Origin: an uncultured Agathobacter sp.
Lineage (GTDB): Bacteria > Bacillota > Clostridia > Lachnospirales > Lachnospiraceae
Assembly (NCBI GenBank): GCA_934358675.1
Contig: CAKRKX010000067.1
Span: 1-13,806 of the forward strand
DNA: 13,806 bases
Direction of reading: 5' to 3'
The first letter of the stretch is position 1. Each line of letters begins with the position of its first letter. The notes beneath the pieces were generated by a model. The model did not search any database. It was not told where the DNA came from and saw only the letters and a list, made by a program, of their open reading frames with translations. Shown piece after piece: positions 6,824-13,806 of this stretch. The translations under genes were made by a program, and so were the position numbers.

Positions 6824-8542
6824 GTGAACGAACAGAAGGCAAAAGTAAAGACGGCGGAGAGCAAAAGGCACATCCGGATCATCATCGCGGCAGCAGTAGG
6901 AATACTGCTTGTGATCTATGTGGGCGTCAGTTTGTATTTTATGAATCGTTTTCTGCCGGGAACGAAATTGAATGACCGCAAGGTCGGTGGTTATACGGCA
7001 GAGAAAGTGAAGTCACAGGTTGCGGATGAGGTTCATTCGTATGTGCTTACGATCAAGGAACGGGAGAAGAAGCAGGAGACGATCAAGGGATCGGATATCG
7101 ATCTGGAACCACAGTGGGGATCGGAGATCGAGGATATGATCAGCTCGCAGAGCGGCTTTGCATGGCCGGTAAAGCTTTGTGCACCGGATGCATTGGAAAA
7201 CGAGACGCTGGTAAGCTACGATGAGGATAAACTGGCGCAGCAGATTGATGCGCTTGAATGTATGCAGCCTGAGAATCAGATCGCGCCGCAGGACGCCACG
7301 ATCGCTCCGTATGATAAGGAGAACGGATTTACCCTGCAGCCGTGTGTGATGGGAACGACCATTGACCGCGATAAGTTCGGTGAGGCAGCGGATGAGGCGG
7401 TCGTGCAGCTGGCAGAATCGCTTTCCGTTGAAAAGGCGGACGCATACATAAATCCTACGGTTTTTGACGATGACGAGACGCTGGCGGCAGCGATCGATAT
7501 GATGAATCAATATGGCAAGACGACGATCACCTATCAGATCGGGAAGAGCACTGAAGTGCTCGATGCGACCACGTTCGGAGACTGGATCGCGCTTAATAAA
7601 GAAGGTAAGCCGGTTATCCGCAAGAAGAAAGTGGCGGAGTATGTTGCAGGACTGGCAAAGAAATACAATACCTGTTACACCGCAGAAAAGTTAAAGACTT
7701 CGTATGGCAAGACGGTGACGATCGGACGGAGCTGTTACGGATGGAAGGTCGATAATGACACCGAGACAAAGCAGATCATCAGGGAGATCAAGGCGGGAGA
7801 GCCGGTCACAAGAGATCTCAATTATCTGATGACGGCGAACAGTCATGAGGGCAATGATTACGGAGATTCCTATGTGGAGATCAACCTGACGGCACAGCAT
7901 CTGTTCTTATACAAAGAGGGGAAGCTTGTGATCGAGTCGGACTTTGTTTCCGGCAATCTGGCGCGCGGGTATGATACACCGACCGGCGCATACGGAATTA
8001 CCTATACGCAGAAGGATGCGGTACTGCGCGGCGAAAATTATGAGACACCGGTAACCTACTGGATGCCGTTTGCCGGCAATGTCGGAATGCACGATGCGTA
8101 CTGGCGCAGCAGCTTCGGCGGCGCGATCTACAAGACATCGGGATCGCACGGATGCATCAATCTGCCTACGAGTGCAGCGAAGGTAATCTTCGAGAATGTG
8201 TCGGCGAATTATCCGGTGCTCGTGTATGAACTGCCGGGAACGGAGAGTACGGCGGTCGTGGACAAGGCATCAGCTTCGGAGGTTGTGAAACTGATCGATG
8301 CGATCGGCAAGGTGACAGAGAAATCCGGGGATGCGATCAAGAAGGCACAGGCGGCATACGACAAGCTGAATGCGAACGCAAAGACGTATGTAACCAACTA
8401 TGCGACGCTGGAGAAAGCACAGAAAGATTTCGCTGAACTTGAAAAGGCGGCGCAGGAAGACAAGAAAGACGATAAGAAGGACAATCAGAAATCGGACAAA
8501 AAATCGGATAAAAAGAATACAGATAAAAAGGACAAGAACTAA
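6824..8542 (+). CDS. Membrane-anchored L,D-transpeptidase (YkuD domain) with charged C-terminal tail
   Basis: A 572-residue cell-wall enzyme forming 3-3 peptidoglycan cross-links or attaching to peptide stems outside the membrane. A single N-terminal membrane anchor spans about 17-38 with a positively charged cytosolic start. A long extracellular region (about 50-330) fits the PG_binding_4-type domains usual in this family. The YkuD domain (about 349-469) holds GNVGMHDAYW (His423) and TSGSHGCINLP with His442 and catalytic Cys444. After it comes a short helical module (about 485-541, AQAAYDKLNANAK, VTNYATLEKAQ) resembling FIVAR-type modules of Lachnospiraceae surface proteins. A Lys/Asp low-complexity tail (545-572) ends the protein. 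Start GTG at 6824 has AGAGGA eight bases upstream. It is divergent from the PAP2 gene. Confidence 0.9.
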   Translation: MNEQKAKVKTAESKRHIRIIIAAAVGILLVIYVGVSLYFMNRFLPGTKLNDRKVGGYTAEKVKSQVADEVHSYVLTIKEREKKQETIKGSDIDLEPQWGSEIEDMISSQSGFAWPVKLCAPDALENETLVSYDEDKLAQQIDALECMQPENQIAPQDATIAPYDKENGFTLQPCVMGTTIDRDKFGEAADEAVVQLAESLSVEKADAYINPTVFDDDETLAAAIDMMNQYGKTTITYQIGKSTEVLDATTFGDWIALNKEGKPVIRKKKVAEYVAGLAKKYNTCYTAEKLKTSYGKTVTIGRSCYGWKVDNDTETKQIIREIKAGEPVTRDLNYLMTANSHEGNDYGDSYVEINLTAQHLFLYKEGKLVIESDFVSGNLARGYDTPTGAYGITYTQKDAVLRGENYETPVTYWMPFAGNVGMHDAYWRSSFGGAIYKTSGSHGCINLPTSAAKVIFENVSANYPVLVYELPGTESTAVVDKASASEVVKLIDAIGKVTEKSGDAIKKAQAAYDKLNANAKTYVTNYATLEKAQKDFAELEKAAQEDKKDDKKDNQKSDKKSDKKNTDKKDKN

Positions 8543-8590
8543 AACATATACTTTTGTTGTATGTGTTCTCGGGAATGTTGCAATTTGAGG

Positions 8591-8665
8591 AAAGCGTATT
8601 GCATTTGTTTGTTGACCGGATATAATGAATTTATCAGGATAACAAGAGTGAATGTAATACGCTTT
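8591..8665 (+). repeat. Long inverted repeat enclosing the galK promoter
   Basis: AAAGCGTATTGCAT (8591-8604) pairs with ATGTAATACGCTTT (8652-8665): 13 Watson-Crick pairs plus one G-T, extended by T8605-A8651. The 3' arm runs into TTTTT (8663-8667). The 46-base interior holds the -10 of the galK promoter. It could be an operator pair flanking the promoter, or a long-loop terminator for the L,D-transpeptidase message, for which no other convincing terminator is seen. Confidence 0.6.
8599..8626 (+). promoter_or_regulatory. Likely promoter of galK-galT
   Basis: TTGCAT (8599-8604) and a perfect TATAAT (8621-8626) are 16 bases apart. The -35 lies within the left arm of the inverted repeat, and the right arm starts about 20 bases below the expected start site, so a protein bound at either arm could block transcription. 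Confidence 0.6.
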
Positions 8666-8718
8666 TTCATTATTAAAAACGTTGCAGAGAATGTGTTCAA
8701 AGAAAAGGAGAAGGACAA

Positions 8719-9888
8719 ATGGTAGAAAAGTTGAAGAACAAATTTGCGGAAGTATTTGGAGCGGAAGGTGAGAGCGCAGTCTATTTTGCACCGGGACGTG
8801 TGAATATGATCGGAGAGCACACGGATTACAATGGCGGACACGTTTTTCCATGTGCACTGACCATCGGAACCTACGGTGTTGTAAGAAAGAGAAGTGATCG
8901 CAGACTTCGCTTTTACTCGATGAATTTTGAACAGCTTGGCGTGCTGGAGTCATCACTGGATGATCTTGTGCCGAGCAAGGACGCGGATTGGACAAACTAT
9001 CCGAAGGGAGTCATCTGGGCATTCAAGGAGCGTGGCATGGAAGTGACAGAGGGCTTTGACCTGTTACTGTTCGGCAATATTCCAAATGGATCCGGACTTT
9101 CTTCTTCTGCATCGGTAGAAGTATTAACCGGATATATCTTAAAGGATCAGTATGGATTTGACGTGACGAATCAGGATCTGGCTTTGATCGGACAGTATTC
9201 CGAGAACCATTTCAACGGTGTTAACTGTGGAATCATGGATCAGTTTGCCATCGCTATGGGTAAGGAAGACCATGCGATCTTCCTTGACACGAACACTCTG
9301 GATTATACCTATGTTCCGCTGAAACTGGACGGTGCGAAGATCGTGATCGCATGCAGCAATAAGAAGCGCGGACTCGGCGATTCCAAGTACAATGAGCGAA
9401 GAAGCGAGTGTGAGACAGCTCTGGCTGAGTTACAGAAAGTGGTTGATATCAAGTCGCTCGGAGAGCTTACCGAGGAGCAGTTCGAGGCAAACAAGGATGC
9501 CATCGGGGATGAGGTTCGTGTTCGCAGAGCACATCATGCAGTCTATGAGAACCAGAGAACGATCCAGGCGGTTGACGCATTACAGAAGCAGGATTTAAAG
9601 AAGTTCGGAGAGCTTATGAATGCATCCCATGTATCGCTCCGTGACGATTACGAAGTAACCGGAATCGAGCTTGATACACTGGTTGAGGAAGCCTGGAAGG
9701 TGGACGGTGTGATCGGATCCCGTATGACCGGTGCCGGATTCGGCGGATGTACGGTCAGCATCGTTGAGGATGCGGCTGTGGATCGCTTTATTGAGAGCGT
9801 AGGTGCCGCATACAAAGACAAGATCGGATATGCAGCCGATTTCTATGTCGTACAGGTTGGCTCCGGTCCATGCAGACTGGATGCATAA
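8719..9888 (+). CDS. galK: Galactokinase
   Basis: GalK, 389 residues, a cytosolic GHMP-family kinase that phosphorylates alpha-D-galactose to galactose-1-phosphate with ATP, first committed step of the Leloir pathway. The galactokinase signature GRVNMIGEHTDYNGG is at 26-40. The phosphate-binding motif PNGSGLSSSAS is at 122-132. GIMDQFA (171-177) includes the catalytic Asp174, and the GHMP C-terminal motif MTGAGFGGC is at 336-344. Length is the family norm (380-390). The ATG has AAGGAG eight bases upstream. It is followed by galT after 99 bases, so the two likely share a transcript; galE and a galactose regulator are not in the window. Confidence 0.97.
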   Translation: MVEKLKNKFAEVFGAEGESAVYFAPGRVNMIGEHTDYNGGHVFPCALTIGTYGVVRKRSDRRLRFYSMNFEQLGVLESSLDDLVPSKDADWTNYPKGVIWAFKERGMEVTEGFDLLLFGNIPNGSGLSSSASVEVLTGYILKDQYGFDVTNQDLALIGQYSENHFNGVNCGIMDQFAIAMGKEDHAIFLDTNTLDYTYVPLKLDGAKIVIACSNKKRGLGDSKYNERRSECETALAELQKVVDIKSLGELTEEQFEANKDAIGDEVRVRRAHHAVYENQRTIQAVDALQKQDLKKFGELMNASHVSLRDDYEVTGIELDTLVEEAWKVDGVIGSRMTGAGFGGCTVSIVEDAAVDRFIESVGAAYKDKIGYAADFYVVQVGSGPCRLDA

Positions 9889-9922
9889 GAAGCTTTTGGA
9901 GATAAGAAGTAAGAAAATAAGA

Positions 9923-9957
9923 GGCAACTGTGGCAGCTCGTGTGAATGAGTTGCCAC
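9923..9957 (+). other. Intercistronic hairpin between galK and galT, with an alternative pairing
   Basis: GTGGCAGCTC (9930-9939) pairs with GAGTTGCCAC (9948-9957) over an 8-base loop, with one G-U pair. The same 3' arm can instead pair GGCAACT (9923-9929) with AGTTGCC (9949-9955). The two folds exclude each other. No T-run follows, so it is not a standard terminator. It ends about 16 bases before the galT ribosome binding site and could affect message stability or the galK/galT ratio. Confidence 0.55.
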
Positions 9958-9987
9958 ATCCACAATATAACAGAGAGGGATAAACAC

Positions 9988-11517
9988 ATGGTACAGGATC
10001 GCATTTTACAACTGGCAGATTACGGAGTGGCAACCGGACTTGTTCCGGAGGCGGATTACGTGTACACCGTCAACCGATTACTTGAGACACTTGGACTGGA
10101 CGAGATCGGCGATGACGTCTGGAAGGATCATAAAAAGATTGATACGCAGGAGGAAGCGGAGGCAGTCTTGGAGGATATCCTTGCGGAGCTTCTCGACGAT
10201 GCTTTTGAAAGAGGCATGTTCGAGCACAACAGTGTCGTATACCGTGATCTGTTCGATACGAAACTGATGGGCTGTCTGGTTGCACGCCCAAGTGAGGTAC
10301 AGAATAAATTTGACCGTCTTTATCAGAAGTCGGCACAGGACGCAACCGATTATTTCTATAAATTGAGCTGTGACAGCAATTATATCCGCCGCGCGCGCAT
10401 CAAGAAGGATCTCAAGTGGACAACTGAAACCGAGTTTGGAACACTTGATATTACGATCAATCTCTCCAAGCCGGAGAAAGATCCGAAGGCGATCGCCGCA
10501 GCGAAGAATGCCAAGGCAAGCAGCTATCCAAAATGCCAGCTTTGTCGCGAAAATGAGGGGTATGCGGGCCGTGTGAACCACCCGGCAAGACAGAATCACC
10601 GCATCATTCCGGTAACGATCAACGATAGCGACTGGTTTTTCCAGTATTCACCGTATGTGTATTACAATGAGCATTGTATCGTATTCAACGGTCAGCACAC
10701 TCCAATGAAGATTGAGCGTGCAACATTCGGCAAGCTCCTTGATTTTGTAACACAGTTTCCGCACTACTTCGTCGGATCCAATGCGGATCTGCCGATCGTC
10801 GGAGGCTCGATCTTAAGCCATGACCATTTCCAGGGCGGACATTACACGTTCGCAATGGAAAAGGCTCCGATCGAGAAAGAGATCACATTTGACGGATTTG
10901 AAGATGTGAAGGCCGGTATTGTAAAGTGGCCGATGTCCGTTATCCGTATTACCGCAGGCGACAAGGATCGTCTGATCGAACTGGCAGACAGGATTTTAAC
11001 TGCATGGAGATGCTACACCGACGAGGAAGCGGTCATTTACGCCGAGACCGACGGAGAGCCGCACAACACGATCACACCGATCGCACGAAGAAGAGGCGAG
11101 GACTATGAGCTGGATCTGGTTCTGCGCAACAATCTGACAACCGAGGAGCATCCGCTTGGCGTATACCATCCGCATGCTGAACTTCATCATATCAAGAAGG
11201 AAAACATCGGACTTATCGAAGTTATGGGACTTGCCGTACTTCCGGCACGTCTGAAGGACGAGATGAAGGAACTGGCACAGGCACTTGTCGAGAAGAGTGA
11301 TCTGCGTGCCACAGAAACCCTTGCGTCCCATGCCGACTGGGCAGAGATGATCACAAAAAAATATGACCAACTCACTCAGGAGAATGTAATGGATATTCTC
11401 CATGAGGAAATTGGTCTTGTGTTTGAAAATGTATTAAAAGATGCCGGTGTGTACAAATGCACCGAAGAAGGCCGCGCTGCCTTCGGACGATTCGTAAATA
11501 AAGTTAACGAGTCATAG
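9988..11517 (+). CDS. galT: Galactose-1-phosphate uridylyltransferase, class II (Firmicutes type)
   Basis: GalT, 509 residues, transfers UMP from UDP-glucose to galactose-1-phosphate, giving UDP-galactose and glucose-1-phosphate. The length and N-terminus (MVQDRILQLADYGV) are those of the Firmicutes class II enzymes, not the about 350-residue E. coli type. Key segments are CQLC (183-186), HPARQNHRIIPV (198-209) and GGSILSHDHFQGGHYTF (272-288); HDHFQ takes the place of the HPHxQ active-site motif. The ATG at 9988 is set by AGAGAGGGA about eight bases upstream. An in-frame ATG at 9946 would add 14 residues but lies in the hairpin loop without a ribosome binding site. The last 14 bases overlap the end of the convergent transporter gene. 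Confidence 0.95.
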   Translation: MVQDRILQLADYGVATGLVPEADYVYTVNRLLETLGLDEIGDDVWKDHKKIDTQEEAEAVLEDILAELLDDAFERGMFEHNSVVYRDLFDTKLMGCLVARPSEVQNKFDRLYQKSAQDATDYFYKLSCDSNYIRRARIKKDLKWTTETEFGTLDITINLSKPEKDPKAIAAAKNAKASSYPKCQLCRENEGYAGRVNHPARQNHRIIPVTINDSDWFFQYSPYVYYNEHCIVFNGQHTPMKIERATFGKLLDFVTQFPHYFVGSNADLPIVGGSILSHDHFQGGHYTFAMEKAPIEKEITFDGFEDVKAGIVKWPMSVIRITAGDKDRLIELADRILTAWRCYTDEEAVIYAETDGEPHNTITPIARRRGEDYELDLVLRNNLTTEEHPLGVYHPHAELHHIKKENIGLIEVMGLAVLPARLKDEMKELAQALVEKSDLRATETLASHADWAEMITKKYDQLTQENVMDILHEEIGLVFENVLKDAGVYKCTEEGRAAFGRFVNKVNES

Positions 11518-12856
11518 ATTTCTGAAGCTTTTTCCGACAGTGGAAGAAAGCCGGGATTAAGAAGCAGTCTGCGAAGATCCATGCCAGAGGGCTGGCGAAG
11601 CAGGCTGCTGTAAATCCGAAGATCGGAACGAACACAAGTCCGACCAAAGCTCTTGCAACCATTTCAAAGACTCCGGCGAATACAGCGAAACCGGAGAATC
11701 CCATTCCCTGAATAAGAAAGCGTACAATATTGACAAGCGCCAGCATGAGATAGAACGCTGCGTTGGTAACAAGGAACTGTTTCGCCTGTGCGATAACGGT
11801 CACTTCCGATGCGCTGACAAAAAGCAGAATCAGTTCTCTGCCGAAGAAGATCAATACGACAAGGATCAGTGCGGAGTAGACCGCGCCAAGAATGACGGCG
11901 GAGCGCAGACCGCTTCCGAGACGGTCGAGCTTGCCGGCACCCACATTCTGGCCACCGAAGGTTGCCATTGTAGAACCAAGTGCGTCAAACGGACATACGA
12001 CAAACATAGAGATTCGGCTGCCGGCAGTCATGGATGCGACTGCAGTGGAACCGAGTGTGTTGACCGATGCCTGTAAGATGACGCTGCCAATCGCAGTAAT
12101 GGAATACTGAAGTCCCATCGGAAGTCCCATGATAAGAAGATATCTGGAATAATTCCAATCGAGTTTCCAGTCGTCACGTGAAAGATGCAGGATGTCAAAT
12201 TTCTTTATAATGAGGATCAGGCAAAGGATACCGGATACCGCCTGTGAAAGTACGGTCGCAAAGGCTGCGCCGAAAACTCCCCACTTGAAAGTCACGATAA
12301 AAAGCAGATCCAGCCCGATGTTTAAGCCTGCGGATAACACAAGGAAGATAACCGGAGTAATGGAATCTCCCAGTGAACGCAGATAAGCGGACAGGATGTT
12401 GTAGAGCATGATCGCCGGAATTCCCGCGAAGATCACGACAATGTAGTTGTACGACAGATCGATGATATCGGACGGTGTCTGCATTAACTCAAGGATCGGG
12501 CGACAGGCAATCACAGTGATGAGTGTGATCGTTCCTCCGAAGATGACGGATAGCACGGCTGAGTTGCCTACATATTTGCGGAGACCGTCATAATCCTTTG
12601 CACCGAAGCGCTGCGCGACAGGGAGTGCGAAGCCGTTGCAGATTCCCTGACAGAAGCCGATGATCAGAAAGTTGATGCTTCCGGTCGCACCGACCGCCGC
12701 AAGTGCTGATACACCTAAGAAGCGGCCGACGATGATCGTGTCGACGAGACTGTAGACCTGCTGAAAAAGCATTCCCATAAGAAGCGGAACCGCGAAGCCA
12801 AGGATCAGCTTCATGGTGGAGCCGCTGGTCATATCTTTTGTTGTGCTTGATGCCAT
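11504..12856 (-). CDS. MATE family multidrug/Na+-type efflux transporter
   Basis: A 450-residue polytopic membrane protein with about 12 hydrophobic helices in two MatE halves. Members export drugs, dyes or metabolites in exchange for Na+ or H+. Recognised by the N-terminal segment FAVPLLMGMLFQQVYSLVDT (21-40), with Pro24 and Asp39, then GRFLGVSALAAVGATGS, the loop AQRFGAKD (81-88) and in the second half ASMTAGSRISMFV and GQNVGAGKLDRL. It is closest in style to the NorM/DinF-like MATE proteins common in clostridia; the substrate is unknown. The ATG at 12856 has AGAGGT about eight bases upstream. It ends 14 bases inside galT, tail to tail, with no terminator visible between them. It is divergent from hisC. 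Confidence 0.9.
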   Translation of the reverse strand: MASSTTKDMTSGSTMKLILGFAVPLLMGMLFQQVYSLVDTIIVGRFLGVSALAAVGATGSINFLIIGFCQGICNGFALPVAQRFGAKDYDGLRKYVGNSAVLSVIFGGTITLITVIACRPILELMQTPSDIIDLSYNYIVVIFAGIPAIMLYNILSAYLRSLGDSITPVIFLVLSAGLNIGLDLLFIVTFKWGVFGAAFATVLSQAVSGILCLILIIKKFDILHLSRDDWKLDWNYSRYLLIMGLPMGLQYSITAIGSVILQASVNTLGSTAVASMTAGSRISMFVVCPFDALGSTMATFGGQNVGAGKLDRLGSGLRSAVILGAVYSALILVVLIFFGRELILLFVSASEVTVIAQAKQFLVTNAAFYLMLALVNIVRFLIQGMGFSGFAVFAGVFEMVARALVGLVFVPIFGFTAACFASPLAWIFADCFLIPAFFHCRKKLQKSMTR

Positions 12857-12911
12857 ATGTATTACCTCTTGTTTCTTATATTTATTAATTATTTTTACGC
12901 AATGTGTATCT

Positions 12912-12939
12912 ATCTTATCACGATTACAGAAAACTGCAA
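12912..12939 (-). promoter_or_regulatory. Promoter of the MATE transporter gene
   Basis: On the minus strand TTGCAG (12939-12934) and TAAGAT (12917-12912) are 16 bases apart. An AT-rich leader of about 50 bases leads to the ribosome binding site. Part of the direct repeat TGCAAGRGGG (12935-12944 and 12970-12979) overlaps the -35. Confidence 0.55.
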
Positions 12940-12984
12940 GAGGGTAAAACTGATAAAAATAACGCTTTTTGCAAGGGGGAATTC

Positions 12985-13013
12985 TTTACAATTTTGCCAT
13001 AATGCGGTACAGT
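12985..13013 (+). promoter_or_regulatory. Possible promoter of hisC
   Basis: TTTACA (12985-12990) and TACAGT (13008-13013) are 17 bases apart. The -10 is weak, and TTGCCA (12994-12999) with TAGATA (13016-13021) is an alternative pair at 16 bases. The resulting leader of about 60 bases is too short for a histidine T-box. It contains only a small TGTCG/CGACA palindrome (13024-13039). Confidence 0.45.
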
Positions 13014-13081
13014 GATAGATATATGTCGTGGCAGCGACAGGAAGAAAAGAAAAAGGACAGATCAGCCCAAGAGGAGGAACC

Positions 13082-13806
13082 ATGAAGAATTGGGAAGAAA
13101 ATATACGTAAAGTTGTCCCGTATGTTCCGGGAGAGCAGCCGAAGAAAGCAAATATTATCAAGTTAAATACGAATGAGAACCCGTATCCGCCGGCACCGGG
13201 CGTTGCAGATGCGGTAAAAGGCGTGGATATTGACCGCCTTCGCATGTATCCGGATCCGCTTGTGACGGATCTCGTGCAGGCGATCGCCTCCTATTACAAT
13301 GTAGGAAACGATCAGGTCTTTGTCGGAGTCGGATCGGACGATGTGCTTGCGATGACGTTTATGACGTTTTTTAACTCGAAGAAACCGATCCTGTTTCCGG
13401 ATATCACATATTCTTTCTATGATGTCTGGGCAGATATGTTGCGCATTCCGTATGAGCAGATTCCGCTTAAGGAGGATTTCACGATCGATCCGAAGGATTA
13501 CATGCGTGCAAACGGCGGTGTGATCTTCCCAAATCCGAATGCGCCGACCGGTGAACTGATGGATCTGTCGCAGATCGAGGAGATCATAAAGGCGAATCCT
13601 GATGTCATTGTTGTGGTTGATGAGGCATATATTGATTTCGGAGGAGTGAGTGCGCTTCCGCTCATTGACAAATACGACAATGTGATCGTTGTGCAGACAT
13701 TCTCGAAGTCCCGCTCGATGGCAGGATCCCGAATCGGCTTTGCAATCAGTAATCCGACGCTGATCAAATATCTAAATGACGTCAAATATTCATTTAATTC
13801 CTATAC
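13082..13806 (+). CDS. hisC: Histidinol-phosphate aminotransferase, 5' part (cut by the right edge)
   Basis: The reading frame is open from the ATG at 13082 to the window end: 241 complete codons of an expected 350-360. HisC is a PLP-dependent fold type I aminotransferase that converts imidazole acetol phosphate and glutamate to histidinol phosphate in histidine synthesis. Seen: LNTNENPYPPAPG (28-40), MYPDPL (55-60), GVGSDD (82-87), FPNPNAPTGEL (149-159), DEAYIDF (180-186), and TFSKSRSMAGSRIGF (206-220) with the PLP-binding Lys209. AGGAGG lies five to ten bases before the ATG. It is divergent from the MATE gene; no other his gene is in the window. Related aminotransferases of this family, such as those acting on aromatic amino acids or threonine phosphate, are less likely but not excluded from a partial sequence. 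Confidence 0.92.
   Translation, partial: MKNWEENIRKVVPYVPGEQPKKANIIKLNTNENPYPPAPGVADAVKGVDIDRLRMYPDPLVTDLVQAIASYYNVGNDQVFVGVGSDDVLAMTFMTFFNSKKPILFPDITYSFYDVWADMLRIPYEQIPLKEDFTIDPKDYMRANGGVIFPNPNAPTGELMDLSQIEEIIKANPDVIVVVDEAYIDFGGVSALPLIDKYDNVIVVQTFSKSRSMAGSRIGFAISNPTLIKYLNDVKYSFNSY

Noticed and set aside
8544..8566. ACATATAC/GTATGTGT hairpin just after the transpeptidase stop
   Set aside because: AT-rich 8-bp stem with a wobble pair and no following T-run; weaker terminator candidate than the 8591-8665 repeat.
8270..8995. 241-codon minus-strand frame across the transpeptidase-galK junction
   Set aside because: Overlaps two confident genes and their promoter and has no credible start signal or motif.
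12907..13021. TATCTATC / GATAGATA inverted pair in the MATE-hisC gap
   Set aside because: An 8-bp match in a region of about 225 bases is expected by chance at roughly 0.4 occurrences.
13014..13081. Possible histidine T-box leader before hisC
   Set aside because: The leader is about 60 bases with no T-box consensus or terminator/antiterminator pair.
1..13806. tRNA, rRNA, CRISPR, insertion sequence, phage or defence genes
   Set aside because: No cloverleaf, regular spaced repeats, transposase motif or nuclease/toxin signature was found on either strand by eye.

Overview
The window looks like ordinary chromosomal backbone of an anaerobic Gram-positive, endospore-forming member of the Clostridia, most likely Lachnospiraceae. 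This rests on strong AGGAGG-type ribosome binding sites, mid-range GC (upper 40s percent by eye, not computed), a SleC-like spore cortex-lytic enzyme, a Firmicutes-type (class II) GalT beside GalK, a compact RecJ behind TruA, and an L,D-transpeptidase whose C-terminal helical module is typical of Lachnospiraceae surface proteins. The species is not determined. I see no mobile element, tRNA, rRNA, CRISPR array, phage gene or defence system.

Layout, left to right. Bases 1-246 hold no gene: a GC-rich, palindrome-rich element is followed by the terminator of the first gene. A flavin reductase-like gene (minus, 247-753) is divergent from a sleC-like gene (plus, 946-2205), which carries a mother-cell-sigma-like -10 box. 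Then come truA (2375-3133) and an overlapping recJ (3108-4868). A soluble, coiled-coil, MCP-like protein follows from its own promoter (4930-5886). It shares a bidirectional terminator with a convergent PAP2-family membrane phosphatase (minus, 5953-6666). Divergent from PAP2 is a membrane-anchored L,D-transpeptidase (6824-8542). Next is the galactose pair galK (8719-9888) and galT (9988-11517). galT overlaps tail to tail by 14 bp with a MATE-family transporter gene (minus, 11504-12856). Divergent from the transporter is hisC (from 13082), cut by the right edge.

Functions that work together: GalK and GalT are successive Leloir-pathway steps (galactose to Gal-1-P to UDP-galactose plus Glc-1-P); galE and a mutarotase are not in the window. 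The L,D-transpeptidase and the SleC-like enzyme both act on peptidoglycan, one in the vegetative wall and one in the spore cortex, but are separate transcription units. TruA/RecJ look translationally coupled although one modifies tRNA and the other degrades single-stranded DNA. The remaining genes are single-gene units.

I do not find a clear new multi-gene system. The most interesting signals are regulatory: a perfect 9-bp inverted repeat spanning the flavin reductase promoter, a 14-15 bp inverted repeat enclosing the galK promoter, a hairpin with an alternative pairing between galK and galT, and the structured element at the left edge. One protein-level oddity is an MCP-like protein with no membrane segment, no visible sensor domain and an altered hairpin tip. 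Apart from bases 1-246, no gap between genes exceeds 300 bases.
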